Below are positions 8,897-16,108 of a stretch of DNA of 64,000 nt, one piece after another. The DNA is taken from assembly GCA_035493895.1 (NCBI GenBank), contig DATJHM010000162.1:29947-93946 (forward strand), in the 5' to 3' direction. The position numbers and the translations under genes were made by a program. Under the pieces are notes generated by a model. The model was not told the origin of the DNA and did no database searches. It worked only from the letters and a program-made list of their open reading frames with translations. This DNA comes from DATJHM01 sp035493895. GTDB lineage: Bacteria > Chloroflexota > Ktedonobacteria > Ktedonobacterales > Ktedonobacteraceae. Each line of letters begins with the position of its first letter. The first letter of the stretch is position 1.

Positions 8897-9841
8897 ATGA
8901 AATTTGGAGCAAGTATCTGGCCTTTTCACTGGGACGCGCCATACGAAGAAGGTATCCGTCGCATTGCTGGCCTTGGCTTCAAAGCCGTGGAACTCATCGC
9001 ATGGAATCGCGAGATGATTGACACCTACTACACTCCTGCAACTATCAGATCGCTACGTAACGTTGCCCAGAGCGAGGGCATTGAAATTTCCGAGTTTGTC
9101 TCAACCCCTCATGGGCTGGCAAACCCGGACAAGGCCAGGCGCGAGCAGGCCGTAGACCATTTCAAACGTACAGCCGAGATAGCAGTCGAACTGGGCACGA
9201 AAATCGTGAACTCAGTCTCGGTCTATCCGTTTGAACTTAGCTATCCCTGGATCACTGACATGCCTCATCTCCAGGAGTTCAAAATAAACATTCCTTCTGG
9301 ACTCGACTGGCAGCGCAACTGGGAAGATTATGTAGAGTCGACGCGACAATGTGCCGTCATTTGTGAGCAGGCAAATCTCAAGTTCGCATTGGAGCCCCAC
9401 CCCTTCCGCTACATGTCGAACACCGCTTCTATGCTTCGCCTGATTGAGCACGTCAAGTCAGATGCGCTTGGCATGAACTTTGATCCCAGCCATCTATTCC
9501 CGGTTGGAGAAATCCCGCATCAGGTCATTTACCAGCTGGGCAATCGCATCTTCCACTGTCACTTCTCTGATAACGATGGCACCACCAATGTGCACTGGAG
9601 ACCCGGCAAAGGCAAAATTGACTGGGAGGCAGTACTCCGTGCACTCAAAGACACAGGCTATGATGGAGTCATCTCACTAGAATTTGAAGATGTCCCGGGC
9701 GTTTCCCGAGGAGCTCGTTCAGTGCCAGGAGTGGTCAAAGAAAAGCGTGTAGCAACTCCCGAGTTTGATCGAGAAAATCTCCTCGCAGTGCAATATTTGA
9801 GAAGCATTGGCGAGACTCTCGACATCCATTTTGAAAAATAA
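8897..9841 (+). CDS. Sugar-phosphate isomerase/epimerase (AP endonuclease 2-like TIM barrel)
   Basis: A 314-residue xylose-isomerase-like TIM barrel. Metal-site elements visible are FALEPHPFR (Glu and His ligands), LGMNFDPSHLF (Asp and His), IFHCHFSDND and the C-terminal VISLEFEDVPG (Glu). It should interconvert a ketose or ketose phosphate by C3 epimerisation or isomerisation with a divalent metal. The ATG at 8897 is chosen because AGGAGAGG lies 8-16 bases upstream; in-frame upstream starts lack a ribosome site. It is the first gene of the operon under the ROK operator. With the downstream FGGY kinase and KGPDC-like decarboxylase it fits the SgbU/UlaE step (L-xylulose 5-phosphate 3-epimerase), as a hypothesis. 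Confidence 0.85.
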   Translation: MKFGASIWPFHWDAPYEEGIRRIAGLGFKAVELIAWNREMIDTYYTPATIRSLRNVAQSEGIEISEFVSTPHGLANPDKARREQAVDHFKRTAEIAVELGTKIVNSVSVYPFELSYPWITDMPHLQEFKINIPSGLDWQRNWEDYVESTRQCAVICEQANLKFALEPHPFRYMSNTASMLRLIEHVKSDALGMNFDPSHLFPVGEIPHQVIYQLGNRIFHCHFSDNDGTTNVHWRPGKGKIDWEAVLRALKDTGYDGVISLEFEDVPGVSRGARSVPGVVKEKRVATPEFDRENLLAVQYLRSIGETLDIHFEK

Positions 9842-9868
9842 CACCCACCAGATATAAATTGAGCCCTG

Positions 9869-9899
9869 GCGACGAGCAGTGTATCATGCTGCTCATCGC
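9869..9899 (+). other. Intercistronic hairpin
   Basis: GCGACGAGCAG (9869-9879) pairs with CTGCTCATCGC (9889-9899) with one mismatch and a 9-base loop. There is no U tract, so it is more likely an mRNA stabiliser or processing site between epimerase and M24 genes than a terminator. Confidence 0.5.
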
Positions 9900-10017
9900 T
9901 ACAGAGAACGTTTCCCTTATTTTTTGATGAGGGAAGACTTGTCGCACAAAATTCACTGCAATCTATCTCTCGGTCATCAGCCGAAGAGCAGAAAAGCAGA
10001 TTTTCCAGAAGAGAGAG

Positions 10018-11211
10018 ATGAACATGGCAAAAGATCAAGAGCGAGTTAACCGAGCGAGACGCATCTTGCAGGAAGCAGGACTGGATGTTGTCATTTGCCG
10101 CCTGCCCGAGAACGTTCTGTATTTAACGGGTTACTGGCCCGTTATTGGAGCCTCGCTTGTGGTCTTCGACCAGGATGGCAATACGAGCGTCATCATGCCA
10201 CACGAAGAACTTGACTATACGCATGAGAGCTGGGTTGAAGATATCCGCACATTCCCATATATCAACATGACGTCACCCGCAGATCCTAATCGTGCCGTAG
10301 AGCCGCTTCTGCGCGCCGTTATCAAAGAGAAAGGCTATGAAAAGAGTCGCGTGGGCTACGAGGGCAGCTTCGAACTTATAGCAGCAAATAACGTGGCTGC
10401 TGAAGCACGCGTACCCGGTGAGGCTCTATTCGCCACGCTGCGCAAAGTGCTTCCCGAAGCGAGCCTCGTCGATGCGGCACCCGCATTGAAACGCGCACGT
10501 GCCGTGAAGTCGAGCCAGGAAATCGAAAAGCTCAGGATCTGTAACGAAGTGGCAGTCTTCGGACTCAAAGCAGCTCGCGAAGTCATTCAGGCGGGAGCGA
10601 AAGAGTCCACCGTGGCGGGTGCCATCGAGGGAGCGATCTATGGTGGAGGCGTTGGCTATAAAGGTGTAGAGCGCGCCCGAGGCTTCTGCTTCGCAATGTC
10701 AGGGCCTCGGGGAGTGAATGCCTGGAGACCATTCTGCATGTCCTCGTCTAAAACGATGGTCGAAGGGGAGCCAGTTCTTATCGAGCTTGATACCTTCGCA
10801 GATGGCTATTATAACGACCTGACCAGAACCTTCACGGTTGGGAAACCGAGCCAGAAGGCCATTCCTGTTTTCGAGGCAGTCAATGCGGCAATCGACGCCG
10901 TGCTGGATAACCTCAAACCCGGCGTAGCGGCACGCGAATTGGATGCAGTGGCACGCAAGGTCATTATAGAGCGCGGTTATGGAGAGTATTTCCCTCACCA
11001 GCTCGGGCATGGTGTCGGTCTACAATTCCATGATCCAATCCCAACGTTGCATCCGGGAAGCGAAGATATTATGGAAGTGGGCATGACGTTCGCTATCGAA
11101 CCAGCAATCTACATCCCTGGTTGGGGAGCCGTGCGTATCGAAGAAAATATCGTCCTTACTGAGACCGGCTATGAATCGCTCTGTCCGTTCCCACGTTGGG
11201 AGCTCGCATGA
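10018..11211 (+). CDS. M24-family metallopeptidase (Xaa-Pro dipeptidase/creatinase fold)
   Basis: 397 residues with an N-terminal creatinase-like domain (about 1-150) and a C-terminal pita-bread catalytic domain. All five expected metal ligands can be placed: Asp in LIELDTFADG, Asp in YYNDLTRTF, His in HQLGHGVGLQFHD, Glu in FAIEPAIYIP and Glu in VRIEENIVL. It should therefore be an active dinuclear-metal hydrolase, most likely cutting Xaa-Pro peptides or a related amide. AGAAGAGAG precedes the ATG at 10018; a second ATG lies six bases on. It overlaps the FGGY kinase by an ATGA junction, so it is translationally coupled into a sugar operon, an odd place for a peptidase. A cleaved amide or sugar-peptide substrate is possible but unproven. 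Confidence 0.88.
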   Translation: MNMAKDQERVNRARRILQEAGLDVVICRLPENVLYLTGYWPVIGASLVVFDQDGNTSVIMPHEELDYTHESWVEDIRTFPYINMTSPADPNRAVEPLLRAVIKEKGYEKSRVGYEGSFELIAANNVAAEARVPGEALFATLRKVLPEASLVDAAPALKRARAVKSSQEIEKLRICNEVAVFGLKAAREVIQAGAKESTVAGAIEGAIYGGGVGYKGVERARGFCFAMSGPRGVNAWRPFCMSSSKTMVEGEPVLIELDTFADGYYNDLTRTFTVGKPSQKAIPVFEAVNAAIDAVLDNLKPGVAARELDAVARKVIIERGYGEYFPHQLGHGVGLQFHDPIPTLHPGSEDIMEVGMTFAIEPAIYIPGWGAVRIEENIVLTETGYESLCPFPRWELA

Positions 11212-12767
11212 AGTCACTGGGAAATGCAGAAGGTAACGAGCGTCCGGCTGTTGTTCTCGGTATCGATCTGGGGACAAGTGGCGTGCGCGTGGTCGCATTT
11301 AGCGAAACGTTGCAGCCACTGGCCGAGGCTGGTCTGCCGTGCTCCATCCAGCTTGTTGCTGGCGGCGGCGTTGAGCAGAACGTGCTGGAGGTCGCCGATG
11401 CGGTGGAGCATTGTCTCGCCGCAGTGATAGCCGAGCTTGGTCAGTCCCACAGAGTGCTCGCCCTCGTACTATGTGGCACAGCGAGCAGTCTATGCAGCTT
11501 TCAACGCGAAGATGGTACGCCGCGAGGGTCTGCATGGCTCTGGTCAGATAGTCGTGCACATGCTCAAGCAGATGAGCTCAAACAGCGCTATGGGAACGCG
11601 CTCTATGAGCGAACCGGCTGCCCGATGCATTCCAGTTATTGGTCCGCAAAGCTCCTCTGGTACCATCACCAGAGGGGCCCATCCGATCTGAATAAGCATG
11701 CGTCTCACCAGGAGATTTTTGCCGGTATCAAAGATTTTATTGTATATAGACTCACAGGAGTATGGGTCACAGATGTGCCCACGGCCACGGCTACCGGACT
11801 TTACGATACAAAAAACGATTGCTGGGATAACGAGTTGTTGGATGAGCTTCATATCGCTGCCTCCATGCTCCCGGCGGTATCGCTGCCGACGGCGCAACTT
11901 TCCCTGCGTGACGAGGTAGCCTCCCGCCTTGGTCTTCCGGTAACGAGCGCGGTTGTCATCGGTTCTTTCGATGGCATCCTCGCCCATCTTGGTCTCGGCT
12001 GCGTGGAGCCACTCTCGGCAAGCTGCATGGTTGCAACGAGCTCGGCCGTTCGTTTGAGCGTAGCGGAGCGTACCCTCGATCCTCAGGCGCGAACCTGGTG
12101 CTACCCGACCGGTGAAGGCACCTGGGTCATTGGCGGTGCGACCAATAACGGTGGCAATGCGCTCACCTGGTTCAAGGACGTTCTCGAAGACAGGCAACCA
12201 GGCGAGAGCGAGGAGGGGGCAGGCTACGAACTGGTGAATAGCGCGTTGCAAGCAGAGACGATAGCAGGCGAAGAGTTGGTCTTCTTGCCGTATCTGTACG
12301 GTGAGCGGAGCCCGTTGTGGCGAGATGACTTGCGCGGCGCATTGATTGGTCTCTCTCCGCTACACGGACAAAGAGACATCGTTCGAGCTATTCTTGAGGG
12401 AGTTGGTCTGCAACTCTCTGATCTCTTGCATATATTAAGTGAGCAAGTAGGCGCTCAACCAGTGGAAATTCGTGGTAGTGGTCGCTTCACAGGTTCACCT
12501 GACTGGGCTCAACTACAGGCGGATATCTTTGGTGTCCCCATCTTCGTTGGTGAACAGAAACAAGTCAGCGCACGAGGAGCCGCCATTATTGGCTGGCGCT
12601 CGCTGACCGGTGATTCGCTGCAAAAGTTTACACAGAATATTCAACGAGATAGTTTATATGAACCACGTACATCTGAACATACCAGGCATGTGGCTCGCTT
12701 TGAACGCTTCACAACCTATCGATCCAGCATATTTCCATCACTACGCACGAAAGGAGCGAGCGACTAA
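11208..12767 (+). CDS. FGGY-family carbohydrate kinase
   Basis: About 519 residues with the two-domain FGGY fold: VVLGIDLGTSGVRVVAF at the N-terminus (phosphate loop), LWSDSRAHAQADELK, a central VIGSFDGILAHLGLG, and the C-terminal ATP-site region with FLPYLYGERSPLWRDDLRG and EIRGSGRFTGSPDWAQLQADIFG. It should phosphorylate a pentulose, hexulose or aldonate sugar. I chose the ATG at 11208, which overlaps the M24 stop as ATGA and has GGGAG upstream; a frame start at 11196 lies inside the M24 gene. The next gene starts directly after its TAA. In the context of a KGPDC-like decarboxylase the best-fitting role is a YiaP/LyxK-like 3-keto-L-gulonate or L-xylulose kinase. Confidence 0.87.
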   Translation: MKSLGNAEGNERPAVVLGIDLGTSGVRVVAFSETLQPLAEAGLPCSIQLVAGGGVEQNVLEVADAVEHCLAAVIAELGQSHRVLALVLCGTASSLCSFQREDGTPRGSAWLWSDSRAHAQADELKQRYGNALYERTGCPMHSSYWSAKLLWYHHQRGPSDLNKHASHQEIFAGIKDFIVYRLTGVWVTDVPTATATGLYDTKNDCWDNELLDELHIAASMLPAVSLPTAQLSLRDEVASRLGLPVTSAVVIGSFDGILAHLGLGCVEPLSASCMVATSSAVRLSVAERTLDPQARTWCYPTGEGTWVIGGATNNGGNALTWFKDVLEDRQPGESEEGAGYELVNSALQAETIAGEELVFLPYLYGERSPLWRDDLRGALIGLSPLHGQRDIVRAILEGVGLQLSDLLHILSEQVGAQPVEIRGSGRFTGSPDWAQLQADIFGVPIFVGEQKQVSARGAAIIGWRSLTGDSLQKFTQNIQRDSLYEPRTSEHTRHVARFERFTTYRSSIFPSLRTKGASD

Positions 12768-13439
12768 ATGACGGTATCACGTTCGTACTCACTACAGGTA
12801 GCCTTTGACCTTACCTCACAGGATGAAGCCTTACGCCTGGCACGGACAGTAGCGGCTGAGGGAGATCGCCTGGAGATAGGGACGCCCTGGCTGCTCACGA
12901 GCGGCCTCTCTGCCATTCAAGTATTAAAGCAAGCTCAGCCTCACACATACATCATTGCCGATTGTAAAATTTGTGATGCAGGTGAAAAAATAGCACAGCC
13001 GCTATTCACAACAGGCGCAAATGCAGTTACAATTATAGCAGAAGTCGCCGATCAAACGACATGGGAAGGCGTGCGAAGGGCAAGAGATAAGGTGAGAGGG
13101 CATGGCGTCGAGCAAAAGAACATCATGGCAGATCTTATTGGCTCGCGGAATGTCGTAGAGGCGGCACAACTGGCCGAAAGAATGGGAGCAGACGAGTTGT
13201 GTGTCCATAGACCCAGGAAGGTTGCCTTTGGGGCACGACAACAGGATCAAGAGACACAACAGTTGCAAGCTATCCTGAAGGCTGTTCACATTCCCGTCTA
13301 CCTTGCAGGAGGTCTACAGATAGAGGATATCGCGCCTTTGGTGCGGCTCGGTATCGCTGGAGTCATTGTTGGGAGCGCAATCACAGCGGCAAGTGACCCG
13401 GCACAAGCAGCACAAAGTTTCCGTCAGGTTCTCTTGTAA
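12768..13439 (+). CDS. 3-keto-L-gulonate-6-phosphate decarboxylase / 3-hexulose-6-phosphate synthase family
   Basis: A 223-residue member of the orotidine-phosphate-decarboxylase suprafamily. Visible active-site set: Asp14 (VAFDL), Glu36 (RLEIGTP), the D-x-K-x-x-D signature as Asp65, Lys67 and Asp70 (ADCKICD), and His147-Arg148-x-Arg150 (VHRPR). The HR-x-R motif resembles KGPDC (UlaD/SgbH) rather than HPS, which usually has an HTG-type motif here. No 6-phospho-3-hexuloisomerase gene is nearby, which also argues against a formaldehyde-fixing HPS. KGPDC converts 3-keto-L-gulonate 6-phosphate to L-xylulose 5-phosphate and CO2. The ATG follows the kinase TAA with no gap. It is the last gene before a terminator-like hairpin. 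Confidence 0.85.
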   Translation: MTVSRSYSLQVAFDLTSQDEALRLARTVAAEGDRLEIGTPWLLTSGLSAIQVLKQAQPHTYIIADCKICDAGEKIAQPLFTTGANAVTIIAEVADQTTWEGVRRARDKVRGHGVEQKNIMADLIGSRNVVEAAQLAERMGADELCVHRPRKVAFGARQQDQETQQLQAILKAVHIPVYLAGGLQIEDIAPLVRLGIAGVIVGSAITAASDPAQAAQSFRQVLL

Positions 13440-13440
13440 T

Positions 13441-13463
13441 GGGACAACGTGTCCTGTTTTTTT
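13441..13463 (+). terminator. Intrinsic terminator after the catabolic operon
   Basis: A short stem (GGACA pairing with TGTCC, 3-base loop, plus a flanking G-U) is followed by TGTTTTTTT directly after the decarboxylase stop. The stem is weak but the U tract is good. It separates the catabolic genes from the following leader RNA and transporter genes. Confidence 0.6.
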
Positions 13464-13489
13464 CTAAAAGCGGAGGTAACACGCTCGGT

Positions 13490-13613
13490 GCATCACGGTG
13501 AAGTGATGTGACTGAGGCAAATCGATGTCGTCTTTCACAATGTCTTCCTCTGCCAAAACATTGGCGCCGTGAGGGGGAGACCGATGCGAAGGCTACGTAG
13601 CCTTCGGGAGGGA
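13490..13613 (+). promoter_or_regulatory. Structured 5' leader RNA, copy 1
   Basis: This leader precedes the binding-protein remnant and is homologous to copy 2 at 15976-16103. Helices: A, GCATCAC (13490-13496) with GTGATGT (13503-13509); B, TCTTCCTCTGCC (13543-13554) with GGCG (13563-13566) and GAGGGGGA (13571-13578), using G-U pairs; C, perfect palindrome 13587-13606, read as an 8-bp stem with an ACGT tetraloop. The Shine-Dalgarno GGAGGG (13607-13612) abuts helix C, 5 bases before the ATG. Helices A and C match copy 2 in position, and two helix-C pairs change in a compensatory way. Function unknown; translational control is the simplest reading. Confidence 0.6.
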
Positions 13614-13617
13614 TAGT

Positions 13618-13935
13618 ATGTCTCGGCAGTCCAATGCCCACAATGTCAGTGTTCTTGACGCATTAACCACTCATACAAAGAGATTACTGCGACGCCGCGA
13701 CTTTCTTAAACATTCTGCTGGAACCCCCTTCTGGGAGAACAACATCTTCATCTATTCAGCAACCAGACCCCCTAACAGAACGAAAGAGTTCTTATTGGAG
13801 TGGCTGGATCACAACAAGCCCTTATGGATAAAGGGAGGAAATGATCCTCTTCCCATACGCGGATCCTTCTATCAAGATCCCCTTTTCAACAATGAGATCG
13901 TCCAGGCCATTGTCGTCTTTACTACTCGTTCATAG
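13618..13935 (+). pseudogene. Internally deleted sugar-binding-protein gene (ABC type)
   Basis: The 105-residue frame joins the N-terminus of the binding protein encoded at 16109-17500 (LLRRRDFLKHSAG here, LLRRRDFLKRSAG there) to a segment from near its C-terminus (FWENNIFIYSAT.. here, FWENNTFIYSST.. there). About 300 residues, equivalent to 36-335 of the intact protein, are missing and the join keeps the frame. The tail then diverges and stops early. The twin-Arg signal survives but the hydrophobic part and lipobox are gone, so the product cannot be an exported binding protein. It is a decayed duplicate. Translation is still possible from GGAGGG and ATG, and the upstream leader is retained, so a regulatory role of the transcript cannot be excluded. 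Confidence 0.85.
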
Positions 13936-14039
13936 CCAATAGCAGTCACTACTTGTAAATGACTACATGCAACGTTTTTGCAGGGATATAGAGGGATAGA
14001 TACGCTGAAAAAACACTTTTCCAAAGAAGGGAGTAGACC

Positions 14040-14963
14040 ATGAGTGTCACGCCATTAACCAAAGAAACCAGCAACCAGACGCTCAAGACGCCGCTACCTC
14101 GACGCAAATGGGCACGAGTGGATACCTTGCCGTATCTACTACTGGTCCCATCTCTCATTCTGATCGCTGTTATTGAAATCTACCCATTCCTGACCGGCGT
14201 ATACTACAGTCTTCAGAATGGGACACTCTTAATCCCTGGAACCTTTGTCGGGCTCCAGAACTATGTATCAGCCTTCGTCGATCCAGAGTTTCAACATGCG
14301 GTAACCTTTAGCGCCCTTTTTGCGGTCTGTGGTGTGGTTGGTAGCTACTTGCTAGGATTAGGCCTGGCCCTCTTCCTGGTCAATGACTTCCCTTTACGAG
14401 GTCTGTACCGTGTCTTGCTGATCCTGCCCTGGATACTTTCTTCGATCGTCACAATTGTCAGCTGGCGCTGGATGATTCAGGATCAGCACGGAACTATCAA
14501 TGTGCTACTCAGTTGGTTCCATCTGGGGCCCATTTACTTCTTGAGCGACCCAAAATGGGCAGTGGTCGCGGTTATCGTTATCAAAATCTGGCGGAGCTTT
14601 CCCTTCATGATGATCTCGCTCATCGCAGCGCTCCAAACCATTGATGGTAACCTCTATGAAGCGGCCCGCATTGATGGTGCAGATCGATGGGCAGCCTTTC
14701 GCAATGTGACATTTCCTGGTATCAGGAACATCTCGATTGTCCTCTGGATTTTGATGACTATCTGGAGTGTCAACGATTTTGAAACACCCTGGCTACTGAA
14801 CCAGGGAGGACCATCCAACGCGACAGAAAGTTTGATGATCCTGGCATATAGAGATACCTTTGCGCGTAACTTTGTCGGGACAGGTGCGGCTGTGGCCTTC
14901 ATCTCGCTGATTATCTTGATGATCCTGGCGATTTTGATGATGCGCTTGCGAAACAAAGAATAG
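14040..14963 (+). CDS. Sugar ABC transporter permease (MalF/UgpA type)
   Basis: A 307-residue inner-membrane protein with six predicted membrane segments and the BPD-type EAA loop YEAARIDGADRWAAFRNVTFPGI (the first part YEAARIDGADRWAAF is diagnostic) that docks to the ATPase. It forms the translocation pore with the next gene product. AAGGGAG lies upstream of the ATG. It follows the binding-protein remnant and is 32 bases from the second permease gene, so the two are co-transcribed, with the intact binding-protein gene third. The ATPase gene is absent; import would rely on a shared MsmK/UgpC-like subunit. By location the cargo should be the substrate of the upstream kinase/decarboxylase pathway. 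Confidence 0.9.
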   Translation: MSVTPLTKETSNQTLKTPLPRRKWARVDTLPYLLLVPSLILIAVIEIYPFLTGVYYSLQNGTLLIPGTFVGLQNYVSAFVDPEFQHAVTFSALFAVCGVVGSYLLGLGLALFLVNDFPLRGLYRVLLILPWILSSIVTIVSWRWMIQDQHGTINVLLSWFHLGPIYFLSDPKWAVVAVIVIKIWRSFPFMMISLIAALQTIDGNLYEAARIDGADRWAAFRNVTFPGIRNISIVLWILMTIWSVNDFETPWLLNQGGPSNATESLMILAYRDTFARNFVGTGAAVAFISLIILMILAILMMRLRNKE

Positions 14964-14995
14964 AAAGAGCTTAAAAAGAGAAAGGACTCGTTACT

Positions 14996-15889
14996 ATGCA
15001 AAAGGCTCTGGATACATTACAGCCATACGCCCGCTCCACCAGAAGATCTGCGACGGTCCACAGAAAGATACTCATCAAGAAATGGCTCTGCACGCTGTTT
15101 GGGCTGATACTGGTGATCATCCTCGACTATCCCATTTTTGCCATCTTCTTAAATGGTTTCCGTACAACACCGGATATTCTTTCTTCGACCAACATTATCC
15201 CGGTGCATCCTACACTGGCAAACTTCATCAACCTGAGTGACAATACCAATTTCTGGGGCTTCTTCACCAATAGCATCATTGTCTCAGGATTGGGAACGAT
15301 AGTCAGCATCTTCTGCGCTGCTGCGGCTGGCTACGCGCTCTCGCGCTATCACAGGCTCAGGTTCGTCGGCCTTTACTCACGAATGTTGATGCTCATCCAG
15401 ATGTTCCCCTTGATTATGGCCCTGATCCCCCTGTTCATCATTTTTAAAGATCTAGGATTGATCAATACCTACTGGTCGGTCATTCTGGTCTATACCGTGC
15501 TCAATTTGCCTTTTGCGACCTGGATGTTCGAGGGCTTCTTCGATGCGATCCCACGGGAGTTAGAAGAAGCAGCCTTTGTTGATGGCAGTTCACGCATGAA
15601 GGCGATTACAAAAATCGTACTGCCGCTTTCTGGCCCCGGCACAGCGGCGGTGACAATTTTCACATTCCTTCTCTGCTACAACGAATACCTGATTGCCAAT
15701 ATCTTCCTGCAAGACCCGGGTACGATGACTATTCCGGTTGGCATTCAGACATTCGTAGAGCAGTATTCAACGGACTGGGGAAGTTTGATGGCAGCAGCCA
15801 GTCTGGCCTCTATTCCCACGCTCATCTTCTTCTTGTTCGTACAAAAATACATGGTTCAGGGTGTCGTAGCAGGGGCAGTCAAAGGGTAA
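14996..15889 (+). CDS. Sugar ABC transporter permease (MalG/UgpE type)
   Basis: A 297-residue permease with an N-terminal charged segment, six predicted membrane helices and the EAA loop LEEAAFVDGSSRMKAITKIVLP. The C-terminal motif (VQGVVAGAVKG) is usual for MalG-type subunits. It pairs with the 14040-14963 permease. GAAAGGA precedes the ATG by a few bases. The stop is followed by about 90 bases and then the structured leader of the binding-protein gene. The pair of permeases with a Tat-type lipoprotein binding protein is the common CUT1 layout. Confidence 0.9.
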   Translation: MQKALDTLQPYARSTRRSATVHRKILIKKWLCTLFGLILVIILDYPIFAIFLNGFRTTPDILSSTNIIPVHPTLANFINLSDNTNFWGFFTNSIIVSGLGTIVSIFCAAAAGYALSRYHRLRFVGLYSRMLMLIQMFPLIMALIPLFIIFKDLGLINTYWSVILVYTVLNLPFATWMFEGFFDAIPRELEEAAFVDGSSRMKAITKIVLPLSGPGTAAVTIFTFLLCYNEYLIANIFLQDPGTMTIPVGIQTFVEQYSTDWGSLMAAASLASIPTLIFFLFVQKYMVQGVVAGAVKG

Positions 15890-15975
15890 CTACCTGCTCC
15901 TGTTATTACGTTTGATTGCTTGTGTATTGAAGTTTGCTGACCGGAATTCTTGTCAGCACAGGCATCTTTCGGTAG

Positions 15976-16103
15976 TACATCACATTGCAGTGGTGTAACT
16001 GAAGCAAATCAGTGTTGTTTTTTACGATATTCTTCCTCTGCCGAAACAAAACAGGCAATATACGAGGAAGAACTATGCGAGAGCTCTGGAGCTCTCGGGA
16101 GGG
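15976..16103 (+). promoter_or_regulatory. Structured 5' leader RNA, copy 2
   Basis: This is the homologue of the leader at 13490-13613, before the intact binding-protein gene. Helix A: TACATCAC (15976-15983) with GTGGTGTA (15990-15997), one G-U pair. An extra ACTGA/TCAGT stem (15998-16013) is not kept in copy 1. Helix B: TCTTCCTC (16031-16038) with GAGGAAGA (16064-16071), extended by TGCC/GGCA (16039-16042, 16054-16057). Helix C: CGAGAGCT (16078-16085), CTGG loop, AGCTCTCG (16090-16097). GGGAGGGA (16097-16104) abuts helix C and the ATG is at 16109. Helix C differs from copy 1 at two positions on each arm, and both pairs are restored. Confidence 0.65.
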
Positions 16104-16108
16104 ATTGT

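Noticed and set aside
15950..16108. N-terminal extension of the sugar-binding protein
   Set aside because: The extension would translate the conserved leader RNA; the ATG at 16109 has an ideal ribosome site and leads directly into the Tat signal.
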